Positions 51,142 to 59,134 of a stretch of DNA of 64,000 nucleotides are shown here, piece by piece. Below the pieces are notes generated by a model. That model was given only the letters and a program-made list of their open reading frames with translations. It made no database searches and was not told where the DNA came from. Both the position numbers and the translations under genes were made by a program. Location of the stretch: NCBI GenBank assembly GCA_006844765.1, contig SPJV01000105.1, positions 10,311 to 74,310 of the forward strand, written 5' to 3'. The stretch's first letter is position 1. Each line of letters begins with the position of its first letter. This DNA is from Alphaproteobacteria bacterium. GTDB lineage: Bacteria; Pseudomonadota; Alphaproteobacteria; UBA8366; Aestuariispiraceae.

Positions 51142-52586
51142 TCACTCAGCACCCAGGTGTCCTTGGAGCCCCCGCCTTGCGAGGAGTTAACCACGATGGA
51201 CCCCCGTTTCAGGGCAACCCGGGTCAATCCACCGGGTAGGACCCAGCTATCCTTCCCCGTCAGACAGAAGGGGCGTAGGTCCACATGCCGGGGTTCCAGG
51301 GCGCCATCAATCAGGGTTGGGCAGACAGAGAGGCTGACCATCGGTTGGCTGATGAAATTGGCCGGGTCATCCTTCAGCTTGGCGCGAATGTCGTCCAGTT
51401 CGTCCTGGCTCGCCTTCGGTCCAATGACGATTCCGTAGCCCCCGGATTCGCCTACCGGCTTCACCACGAGGTCCTTTAGATTGTCGAGCGTGTATTGAAG
51501 GCCTTCAGGCTCTCCACAGATATTGGTTTCGACATTCGGGATAATCGCTTCTTCATCGAAATAATATTTAATCAGGCGTGGCATATAGGCATAGATCGCC
51601 TTGTCGTCGGCAACGCCGGTCCCGATGGCATTGGCGAGTGTAACATTGCCTTTTGCATAGGCCTGCATGATTCCCGGTACGCCCAGAAGGCTGTCTTCGC
51701 GGAAGGCGAGGGGGTCCAGGAAATCATCATCAATCCGTCGGTAGATGACGTGCACGGGGGCAAGGCCGCGCGTCGTGCGCATATAGACCTTGTCTTCCTC
51801 GATCACCAAATCCCGCCCTTCGACCAGGGGGACGCCCATTTCACGCGCAATGAAGATATGCTCGAAATAGGCTGAATTGAATACGCCCGGTGACAGCAGT
51901 ACGACCTGCGGGTCGTCGACACCTTCCGGCGCGACGTCATGAAGGGCCGCGTGAAGCTTTGCGCCATAATCATCGACCGGGCGGATGCCGATGTCTTCCG
52001 CCATGTCTGAGAAAGCGCGCATCATCATATGGCGGTTCTCAACCACGTATGAGACACCGGATGGGGTTCGCGCATTGTCTTCCAGCACACGCAAGATGCC
52101 GTCTGAACCACGGACCAGATCTGTCCCGCAAATATGGACATAAACACCGCCCGGTGGGTCCAGCCCGATCATGCTTTCGCGATAGTTCTTATTCCCCAGA
52201 ACCAAATGCGCGGGAATGATGCCGTCCTTTATGCACCGCCGTTCATGGTAGATATCGTGAATAAAGGTGTTCAGAACCGCGACACGCTGCTTAATCCCCG
52301 CTTCCAACAGATCCCATTCTTTGGCCGAGATGACCCGCGGGATGACGTCAAAGGGCAGGATACGGTCTATCGCTGTTTTTTCAGTATAGACAGTGAAGGT
52401 GATGCCAAGATTATAGAGCTCTTGTTCAGCCGCTTTGGACCGCGCCATAAGGTCGGTTTCTTGAAGCTGACGAATGCGTTTCTGAACCGCTTTGGAGGGG
52501 GCCGGCAGGTCTGGTCCACCGCCAACAATCTCACAGTAAAATCCGCTTGGATCATATCCGTTGATCCCATCGGTATCGTCAGCCAT
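51138..52586 (-). CDS. circularly permuted type 2 ATP-grasp protein
   Basis: 482 residues from the ATG at 52586; 52628 is an alternative. Family motifs: RVLEDNARTPSGVSYVVENR, VVLLSPGVFNSAYFEHIFIAREMG, VHVIYRRIDDDFLDPLAF, GNVTLANAIGTGVADDKAIYAYMP, DLVVKPVGESGGYGIVIG and RPFCLTGKDSWVLPGGLTRVA. Partners in known clusters are alpha-E, a transglutaminase-like protein and sometimes a proteasome-like Anbu peptidase. Only alpha-E is adjacent here. The likely role is ATP-dependent ligation of a carboxylate to an amine, substrate unknown. Confidence 0.93.
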   Translation of the reverse strand: MADDTDGINGYDPSGFYCEIVGGGPDLPAPSKAVQKRIRQLQETDLMARSKAAEQELYNLGITFTVYTEKTAIDRILPFDVIPRVISAKEWDLLEAGIKQRVAVLNTFIHDIYHERRCIKDGIIPAHLVLGNKNYRESMIGLDPPGGVYVHICGTDLVRGSDGILRVLEDNARTPSGVSYVVENRHMMMRAFSDMAEDIGIRPVDDYGAKLHAALHDVAPEGVDDPQVVLLSPGVFNSAYFEHIFIAREMGVPLVEGRDLVIEEDKVYMRTTRGLAPVHVIYRRIDDDFLDPLAFREDSLLGVPGIMQAYAKGNVTLANAIGTGVADDKAIYAYMPRLIKYYFDEEAIIPNVETNICGEPEGLQYTLDNLKDLVVKPVGESGGYGIVIGPKASQDELDDIRAKLKDDPANFISQPMVSLSVCPTLIDGALEPRHVDLRPFCLTGKDSWVLPGGLTRVALKRGSIVVNSSQGGGSKDTWVLSE

Positions 52587-52725
52587 GTCGTCCCATCCGG
52601 AAGTCTCCCCAAGGGTGCGCTGCACCATAGCCTTAAGTATGAGACAAACAGGTCATATGACAACTGTTTTACGGAATTTCCGTGAATTTTACCGATGGGC
52701 TCGCCAAGACAGAGCCGTTTGGTGC

Positions 52726-53220
52726 TTACAGGACGTCCTGGCGATCAGCACGGATGACGATACTGCCGGTTAGGATATCGTGAAGGCATCGGCTTCGATC
52801 ATCAAACAGCGCCCATAACAACAACAACCCACCTGTGAAGGCCAATGTGACATAGAACAGGGCGAATAGAATAACCGCCTGAACCAAGGTAAGCCGTCCG
52901 CCCCAGTTGGAAACAACCTTCAACCCCATGATCCGTTGACCAATAGTGGCTTGCGTTGGGGAGGAGACAAGAAAAGCATGATACGCGATGGGGAGCAGAG
53001 CCAAGAACGGCAATAGGAAGGCAAAGAGACCCAATGTTATGAAGACGAAGACGTAAACGGCACCTGATATGGCGAGAAGTATCGCTGCATCGATCAGATA
53101 GGCCGCGACGCGACGCCCGATTGTTCCTTCAAAAAGGCTGGGATTATCGAGGGAGAGAGCACTTTGAAACCCTGCATCGTCATTTTTGTGCTGCTCAACA
53201 GGCATCGGATCCAAGCGCAT
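52726..53220 (-). CDS. RDD-family membrane protein
   Basis: 164 residues with the RDD start TIGRRVAAYLIDAAILLAI (arginine and two aspartate positions conserved), then about three more hydrophobic helices and ATIGQRIMGLKVV. The C-terminal RSRCLHDILTGSIVI is the usual RDD ending. GGAAGG about 7 bases upstream supports the ATG at 53220. Function unknown; some RDD proteins transport small ions. RDD genes often sit beside bpt in alphaproteobacteria; here the alpha-E/ATP-grasp pair lies between. Confidence 0.9.
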   Translation of the reverse strand: MRLDPMPVEQHKNDDAGFQSALSLDNPSLFEGTIGRRVAAYLIDAAILLAISGAVYVFVFITLGLFAFLLPFLALLPIAYHAFLVSSPTQATIGQRIMGLKVVSNWGGRLTLVQAVILFALFYVTLAFTGGLLLLWALFDDRSRCLHDILTGSIVIRADRQDVL

Positions 53221-53327
53221 ACTTCTACCTTCCGTCTTTTGTCTTTGTTAGAGGCTTATGTGGGAAGGCCGGGGGATATTCGCAAGCTTTGCCGTATTTT
53301 TGATCGCTCTATGCGTTTCGAAGAACG

Positions 53328-54227
53328 TTACTTGTTAACAACCGATGGGGGTGGTTGTCCGCGTCCCTTCGGTGCTTGCCGGAGCAGGATCACGGTCATC
53401 CGTCTGTTCGAGGGGGAAGCCGGGTTTTCAATATAGAGCGGTTCTGAGTCTGCTTTCCCGATGACCGTGGCAAAACGCTGGGCGGGTAGTGCAACTCTCT
53501 GCAGTTCGCGCCGCGCAGCATTTGATCGGTTAAGTGAAAGTTGCCAGTTTCCGGTTTCTCCTGGCGTGCGGGCCGTATGGCCCGTGATCGAGATTTTGTT
53601 GGGCAGTCTCGCCATGTACTCGCCAATGAACTGAAGCGCCAGGCGCCCATGTTTTGTTAATTTGTCAGAGCTTGGGTCAAATGACGCTTCGTCCCGGTTG
53701 TCGACAATTTGAACACGCAACCCATCCTCAGTCACATCTACCCGTATGGACTGATTTAATGTTTGAAGTTCAGGCGGCAACTCATCGAGTGATTTTTCGA
53801 GCAGTTTCTTTTGGGTATTGAACCGTTTCTCTTCGGCTTCGGCATTAACAGGACCGGCGCTGCCCGTACTTTCTTCGTCATTGATGCCGCTCTTATTCTC
53901 GTCGGTTATTAACTCACCATCAGCGCTCGTCTCGCTATCGCTGCTGGAGGCCGCCAGCCTGTCATCTGTTGGGCCGGGGTCATTTGTTGTGACCCCCCCA
54001 AACAAGCCATCAGACCCTGAGTTTCCGGCGGAGGTTTGCGTGGTCGGTGTGAAGAAGTTTGAAATACCGTCCAGAACTTCCTGCTCGGTGGCATTCAGCA
54101 GCCAAAGAAGTAGGAAAAACGCCATCATCGCGGTTACGAAATCCGCATAGGCAACTTTCCAAGCCCCACCGTGATGTTCGTCAGCGGGGACTTTTACTTT
54201 CTTCACCAGGATCGGTTTGTCGGACAT
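53328..54227 (-). CDS. motB: MotB-like stator protein with OmpA domain (second copy)
   Basis: 299 residues. The cytoplasmic N-terminus leads to one helix with GGAWKVAYADFVTAMMAFFLLLWLLNAT, whose Asp29 is the proton-binding residue of MotB. A low-complexity linker (about 60-120) is followed by an OmpA-like peptidoglycan-binding domain (ITGHTARTPGETGNWQLSLNRSNAARREL). This is the stator subunit that couples ion flow to flagellar rotation with MotA. It lies 5 bases after the first MotB gene. The two MotB proteins share the membrane helix closely but differ in their linkers. Confidence 0.92.
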   Translation of the reverse strand: MSDKPILVKKVKVPADEHHGGAWKVAYADFVTAMMAFFLLLWLLNATEQEVLDGISNFFTPTTQTSAGNSGSDGLFGGVTTNDPGPTDDRLAASSSDSETSADGELITDENKSGINDEESTGSAGPVNAEAEEKRFNTQKKLLEKSLDELPPELQTLNQSIRVDVTEDGLRVQIVDNRDEASFDPSSDKLTKHGRLALQFIGEYMARLPNKISITGHTARTPGETGNWQLSLNRSNAARRELQRVALPAQRFATVIGKADSEPLYIENPASPSNRRMTVILLRQAPKGRGQPPPSVVNK

Positions 54228-54232
54228 GTCGA

Positions 54233-55228
54233 TTATTCGTCCGGCAGGGGTGGTGGGGCGTCAAAGCCGAGTTCGGGCGGGGCACTTTCGTCGTCGGCAA
54301 CTTCACCATCGTGCGTCGGCTCCGGCGGCAATGGAATATTCCGGGTGATCACGATACTCACGCGACTGTTTTTTGCAGCGTCCGGGTCTTTCTTAGAAAT
54401 AGGGTCGGTGTCCGCGACGCCGGAAACTTCAATAATGCGCTCAGATGGTAGGCCGACCCCAACCAACCATTGTCGGACATTCGCCGCACGATCTGAAGAA
54501 ATCTCCCACTTCCCGTAATCTGAACCATCGCTGCTGATCTCGGCGCGGGTGTGACCGGTAATCGTTATACTGTTATCGAGGCTTGCGACAATTGTCCCGA
54601 CGAGCGCCAAAAGCCGTCTTGCGCGAGACGCCAGCTCCGCCCCGTCGTCGACGAACATGCTCTTCTTATCTTGATCGAGCAGCTGCAGACGCAGGCCTTC
54701 CGGCGTTTGTTCGATTTGCAGACTTGAGAGCAGATCCTGTGAATCCGGGCTTTGTGTGATTGACTGCCGAAGCTTGGTCATCGCCTCGTCGAGCAATTCC
54801 TGCTCTTCTTTCTGCGCAGCCGCGTCGCCTTTGTTTACCTCCGTCGAATGAGGGTCATCCCGTTTCTGACCGGTTTGGTCACCGGCCTCTTCTTGTCCTG
54901 AAGTTGGCAGCGGGATCGCCGCGGCGGGACGGGAGGTCAGGCTGCGAAGCGCCCCTTCCATTGAAGCGATACTCTGCCCTGCCAAAGTGCCGCCGGAACC
55001 TTGCGCTTCCGCGGCAATGTTCGCCGGGGCGAAATAGTCGGAAAGACCGGTCATCTGATCTTCTGTTGATGCGTTCAGCAACCAGAGCAACAGAAAGAAG
55101 GCCATCATCGCGGTTACGAAATCGGCATAGGCGACCTTCCAGGCCCCGCCATGGGCACCAGCCGGCAGCTTGATCTTCTTCTTGATGATTGTGAACTCTT
55201 CGAGTTCACCATCCAATGCGTCAGCCAT
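54233..55228 (-). CDS. motB: MotB-like stator protein with OmpA domain (first copy)
   Basis: 331 residues. The membrane helix AGAHGGAWKVAYADFVTAMMAFFLLLWLLNAS contains Asp36, the expected ion-binding residue. A plug-like YFAP segment, a longer Gln/Lys/Asp-rich linker (about 75-160) and an OmpA domain (ITGHTRAEISSDGSDYGKWEISSDRAANVRQWL, GVADTDPI) follow. It lies 36 bases after motA. The extended linker and second MotB downstream suggest a heteromeric or alternative stator. Confidence 0.93.
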   Translation of the reverse strand: MADALDGELEEFTIIKKKIKLPAGAHGGAWKVAYADFVTAMMAFFLLLWLLNASTEDQMTGLSDYFAPANIAAEAQGSGGTLAGQSIASMEGALRSLTSRPAAAIPLPTSGQEEAGDQTGQKRDDPHSTEVNKGDAAAQKEEQELLDEAMTKLRQSITQSPDSQDLLSSLQIEQTPEGLRLQLLDQDKKSMFVDDGAELASRARRLLALVGTIVASLDNSITITGHTRAEISSDGSDYGKWEISSDRAANVRQWLVGVGLPSERIIEVSGVADTDPISKKDPDAAKNSRVSIVITRNIPLPPEPTHDGEVADDESAPPELGFDAPPPLPDE

Positions 55229-55264
55229 GATAGAGCCTTCGCGGTTGCTTGTTTTGCAGGTTCA

Positions 55265-56125
55265 TCAAAGAGGCGGCAGGCTTGATGTCGCGTCTTCGAC
55301 TTCCTTAAAGGTTGGCCGATTGTGTTCTGCCAAGGCCTTCCGTGCGAATTCTACAGAGACCTGAGGGGCATAGCCCGACATATGCGCCAGCAAACCAACC
55401 TTAAGGCAGGTCATATAGGTCGCTTCTTCTTCCATTAGCTGCTTCGCACTACTGGCGAAGGGGGAGAACCAACCATAGCACAGAAGGATACCAAGGAAGG
55501 TACCGACCAGCGCACCACCAATCAGTCGACCCAGGATTTCCGGCGGCTCGTTAATCGAGCTCATGGTTTTAATAACCCCCAGAACGGCGGCAACGATCCC
55601 GAGTGCCGGGAAACTTTCCGCCAGGCCAGTCAGGGAGTGACCGATAGCATGTTCATATGAGTGGAGCGCTTCGAGATCTTGTTCCATCAGCGCTTCAATT
55701 TCATGCGGGTTATCGGTGCCGAGTGTCAGAAGCCGGAGATAATCACAGAAGAACTCCAACGCATGGTGATCATGGTGGAACTTAGGGAATTGCTGAAACA
55801 CAGCGCTGTCATGCGCATTTTCTACATGCTGCTCGACCGCCAGCGCGCCTTTTTGTTTCATAAGCTTGAAGACCTGATACTGCATGGTTAGCAGCTCCAG
55901 ATAATCTTCTTTCTTGTATTTCGGGCCTTTGAAGATCGCGCCCAATTTACCGAAGGAGCCTTTGACGACACGCATCGGGTTTCCGACGATAAATGCGGAT
56001 ATCCCGGCGCCGAAGATGATGACGACTTCGAAGGGCTGATTAAGGATGCCGAGTTTACCACCCATGGCCACAAAGGAGCCAATAACGCAGCCGACAACCG
56101 CGATCATTCCGATCAGTACGAACAT
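55265..56125 (-). CDS. motA: flagellar motor stator protein MotA
   Basis: 286 residues, normal for MotA. Two N-terminal helices (MFVLIGMIAVVGCVIGSFVAMGG, then VVIIFGAGISAFIVG), a cytoplasmic charged domain (DYLELLTMQYQVFKLMKQKG, IEALMEQDLEALHS) and two C-terminal helices including SFPALGIVAAVLGVIKTM and IGGALVGTFLGILLCYG. The Pro in FPALGIVAAVLG is the conserved stator residue. It is the first gene of motA-motB-motB, read right to left. Confidence 0.96.
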   Translation of the reverse strand: MFVLIGMIAVVGCVIGSFVAMGGKLGILNQPFEVVIIFGAGISAFIVGNPMRVVKGSFGKLGAIFKGPKYKKEDYLELLTMQYQVFKLMKQKGALAVEQHVENAHDSAVFQQFPKFHHDHHALEFFCDYLRLLTLGTDNPHEIEALMEQDLEALHSYEHAIGHSLTGLAESFPALGIVAAVLGVIKTMSSINEPPEILGRLIGGALVGTFLGILLCYGWFSPFASSAKQLMEEEATYMTCLKVGLLAHMSGYAPQVSVEFARKALAEHNRPTFKEVEDATSSLPPL

Positions 56126-56191
56126 ACGACCCTAAAACCCCTTACGCGTCTTTAGCCGCTTGAATACAGCGGATATCTTCCCACCCGTAAC

Positions 56192-56220
56192 AATATGCCT
56201 GTTCGGGCCAATAAGTCCAA
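56192..56220 (-). promoter_or_regulatory. candidate sigma70-type promoter for the mot operon
   Basis: On the minus strand TTGGAC (56215-56220) and CATATT (56192-56197) are separated by 17 bases, about 65 bases upstream of motA. The match to TTGACA/TATAAT is only partial, so this is a weak prediction. A flagellar sigma promoter is also possible. Confidence 0.25.
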
Positions 56221-56257
56221 CCAGAACCGCAAATAAAGTGGATATCTGTTCCTAACT

Positions 56258-57088
56258 TCACTTAGCTGAGCCTTTGGATGGTGGCCCGCGCCAAATATGA
56301 AGGACTGTTTTCCTTCTGTCCTCCAGGTGATTCTGTTCAGGCGCCGGGCGTTCCGGATCCTCAAAACTGTTGGATATCAGGACGGCCTCTTCCCGCATTT
56401 CTCGTTGCGCCTTGTCGAGCAGATCCGGCATCGGCGCAGGACTTAAGAAGGCATAGATAAGGCTGTGATCCTTTAGGTCGACGTCCCAGATGGACTTCAA
56501 TTCTATTTGAATACGGGGGTCACCAGTCAGGAAAGCGCGAAGGCGGCAAACTGCGAAAGGGAAAGGCGCCGTTTCAACGCCCCAAAAGGTTGAGTCCGGA
56601 TGTTTGTTTGCTTTGGCGAGCGCGAATAATGTCCCCCCCAGCCCGCAACCAAGATCGATAAATCGCACGGGTTTGTCAGGTTCGCAAAACCTTGCGAGGG
56701 CGTGCCATACCGTTGCATTGGAGAGGTAGAGCGGAACCCGTTCTCCCGCCACATTGCTGAAGACAAGAAACAAAGCGGCGAACGCCAGTCCGAAGCTCCA
56801 GCCAGGCAAGCCACTTGCAATCCCAAGATAGACGAGAGGGGGAAGTGCTGCCTGGATGATGATCCACCACTTGGGCAGGCGAAACGCGATCGTCAGTCCA
56901 ACGGCGATAGAGGAGACGAGCGCTATCTTTGGCCATAGCGAAAGCAAGGGGAAACCCAGGGCGACGCTGCCCTGAACATAGAGCAAAAGCGCCGCGACAG
57001 CCAAAGCCTGTGCCACAATGGCTCGCAACACCGGCCGCTTCAGGACGTTCTTAAATCCGGTAAAGTCTCTCGCCCTTTCTGGCGTCAT
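56258..57088 (-). CDS. membrane-anchored class I SAM methyltransferase-like protein
   Basis: 276 residues. The N-terminal third has three to four hydrophobic helices (about 20-110). A Rossmann methyltransferase-like domain follows with motif I RFIDLGCGLGGTLFALAK and an acidic GVETAPFP. Substrate unknown. It is upstream of motA by 132 bases and in the same direction, so a separate promoter probably drives mot. Confidence 0.78.
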   Translation of the reverse strand: MTPERARDFTGFKNVLKRPVLRAIVAQALAVAALLLYVQGSVALGFPLLSLWPKIALVSSIAVGLTIAFRLPKWWIIIQAALPPLVYLGIASGLPGWSFGLAFAALFLVFSNVAGERVPLYLSNATVWHALARFCEPDKPVRFIDLGCGLGGTLFALAKANKHPDSTFWGVETAPFPFAVCRLRAFLTGDPRIQIELKSIWDVDLKDHSLIYAFLSPAPMPDLLDKAQREMREEAVLISNSFEDPERPAPEQNHLEDRRKTVLHIWRGPPSKGSAK

Positions 57089-57183
57089 GCGCTACACCAC
57101 ATTTCTGTACCGCGCTTCTTTTGTTGTTACAGGTTGATACCGCGCCTCGGGATGGGCGTAAGCATAGGATGGTCAAGGCTAGC

Positions 57184-57690
57184 ATGACGCAGGACAACTC
57201 CGAAACCGTTTCGGAATCAGACTTCCGCGCTTTATGCGGTCGGTTTGCAACCGGCGTCGCCGTGATCACCGCCCGCCGGCATGATGGGCGGCAGGAAGGG
57301 GTGACCGTAAACTCTTTTACCTCATTGTCGCTAAAGCCGCCGCTGGTGCTGTTTTGCCTGGACTATGATGCAGGCACTTTCCCTGCTTTCGACAAGACGC
57401 GGCATTTTGCTGTGAACATTCTTGGTGTGGATCAGCAGGGCATTTCTGATCGCTTTGCCGGTGTCGGGCTTGAGGATCGGTTCGATGGTGTCGATTTGGT
57501 AACGGATCGTGATGAGACGCTTCCGCCTTTGATCGCCGGATGTTTGGGCTATCTGACCTGCGAGGTTGAGGCCCGCCACCCAGGTGGTGATCATCGGATT
57601 ATCGTTGGCCGGGTCCAGGAGATCATGTTTGGGGAGGACGCGGATCCCTTACTGTATTTCGGCGGCTACAGAAAAATCGCGAAAAACTAG
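57184..57690 (+). CDS. flavin reductase-like FMN-binding protein
   Basis: 168 residues from ATG 57184; 57169 and 57121 are alternatives that add non-conserved residues. The family pattern is clear: FRALCGRFATGVAVITAR, GVTVNSFTSLSLKPPLVLFCLD and FAVNILGVDQQGISDRFAG, then HRIIVGRVQEI. Such proteins supply reduced FMN to monooxygenases or act as diffusible flavin reductases. No monooxygenase partner is nearby. It is convergent with the serine dehydratase gene across 25 bases. Confidence 0.9.
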   Translation: MTQDNSETVSESDFRALCGRFATGVAVITARRHDGRQEGVTVNSFTSLSLKPPLVLFCLDYDAGTFPAFDKTRHFAVNILGVDQQGISDRFAGVGLEDRFDGVDLVTDRDETLPPLIAGCLGYLTCEVEARHPGGDHRIIVGRVQEIMFGEDADPLLYFGGYRKIAKN

Positions 57691-57715
57691 TCTCAGACTG
57701 GTTTCTACAGCGGCG

Positions 57716-59098
57716 TCAGCAGGCGACCACATTCACGGCCAGCCCACCCTGACTGGTTTCCTTATATTTGGTATGCATATCTTCGCCGGTCTCGCGCATC
57801 GTCCGCACAGCGGCATCCAACGGCACGAAATGGGTGCCATCCCCCTTCATCGCCAGAGAGCAGGCATTGACGGCCTTCACGGCGCCCATTGCGTTTCTTT
57901 CGATACATGGAATTTGGACAAGCCCACCGATTGGATCGCAGGTCATGCCGAGATGATGCTCAAGGGCGATTTCTGCGGCATTCTCAATCTGAGCGTTGCT
58001 TGCGCCAAGGGCTGAGGCGAGCCCGGCGGCAGCCATCGCTGAGGCAGAACCAACCTCTCCCTGACAGCCAACCTCTGCGCCGGAAATGGAGGCGTTGAAT
58101 TTAATGATGCCGCCAATCGCCGCTGCCGTAAGCAAGAAATTGCGAACCCCATCGCGGTTAGCGTCCGGACAGAATTTCTCATAGTAGCGGACCGTTGCGG
58201 GAATAATTCCCGCGGCCCCGTTGGTCGGCGCAGTAACGACTTTGCCGCCGGCCGCATTTTCCTCGTTCACCGCGATGGCGTAGAGACTGATCCAGTCCAT
58301 GATGTCGTGGTAATAGTGACGATTGCTTTGTCGATTCTTTTCAAGTTCTTCCAGGATCGACTTCGCACGCCGCTTTACATCCAAACCGCCCGGCAAGCGC
58401 CCGTCCTGGGCCAGACCGCGCTGGATACAGCTGCGCATTGTCTCCCAGACTTTGTCGATCCCTCCGATCACCTCTTCGCGCGGGCGGGCGGCGCATTCAT
58501 TCGCCAGCTTCATCTGGGCGATGGATAGTCCGGTCGCCTCGCCCATCTGCAGCATTTCTTCTGCGGTGTTGAACGGGTGCGGTACGTCAATCGGTTCGCG
58601 GGCGCCATCGCCACCGGCAGCATGTTCCGCTTCGGTCACGACAAATCCGCCGCCGATGGAATAGTAGGTTTCTTCAGCCAGCAGTTGGCCATCTTCACCA
58701 AACGCCTTCAATTTCATCCCGTTTGCGTGCCCTTCAAGCGGGGCCCCATAGTCGAAAATCAGGTCGTTCTCGGTAACGAAGGGGATATCCTTACGTCCGC
58801 CTAGAGGCAGGGTTTGTTCTGCATCGACTTGGTGGACCAGGGTAAAGGCTTCATCAGGATCAATACTTGCTGGTTCACGCCCGCAAAGGCCAAGAATAAC
58901 CGCCCGGTCGCTCGCGTGGCCTTTCCCTGTGAAGGCGAGGGAGCCGTGCAGACTGGCTTCCACCCGCATAACCGCATCAAACTTCCCTGCCTCTTCTAGC
59001 GCCGATACAAACAGCGAGCCGGCGACCATCGGGCCAACCGTGTGGGAACTAGAGGGACCAATGCCGATCTTGAACAGGTCAAAAATACTGAGAAACAT
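57716..59098 (-). CDS. sdaA: L-serine ammonia-lyase (serine dehydratase), single-chain Fe-S type
   Basis: 460 residues from ATG 59098. The N-terminal beta domain starts SIFDLFKIGIGPSSSHTVGPM and the alpha domain carries the cluster cysteines in EVGCQGEVG, GMTCDPIGG and QIPCIERNA. The chain ends in cysteine (AVNVVAC), the tail that reaches the active site in this family. It deaminates L-serine to pyruvate and ammonia with a 4Fe-4S cluster. It lies 36 bases after the penicillin-acylase gene, so cotranscription is possible. Confidence 0.96.
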   Translation of the reverse strand: MFLSIFDLFKIGIGPSSSHTVGPMVAGSLFVSALEEAGKFDAVMRVEASLHGSLAFTGKGHASDRAVILGLCGREPASIDPDEAFTLVHQVDAEQTLPLGGRKDIPFVTENDLIFDYGAPLEGHANGMKLKAFGEDGQLLAEETYYSIGGGFVVTEAEHAAGGDGAREPIDVPHPFNTAEEMLQMGEATGLSIAQMKLANECAARPREEVIGGIDKVWETMRSCIQRGLAQDGRLPGGLDVKRRAKSILEELEKNRQSNRHYYHDIMDWISLYAIAVNEENAAGGKVVTAPTNGAAGIIPATVRYYEKFCPDANRDGVRNFLLTAAAIGGIIKFNASISGAEVGCQGEVGSASAMAAAGLASALGASNAQIENAAEIALEHHLGMTCDPIGGLVQIPCIERNAMGAVKAVNACSLAMKGDGTHFVPLDAAVRTMRETGEDMHTKYKETSQGGLAVNVVAC

Positions 59099-59134
59099 AG
59101 TACAGGGCTCCAAAGACCGGCTCTTTCGCGAGAG

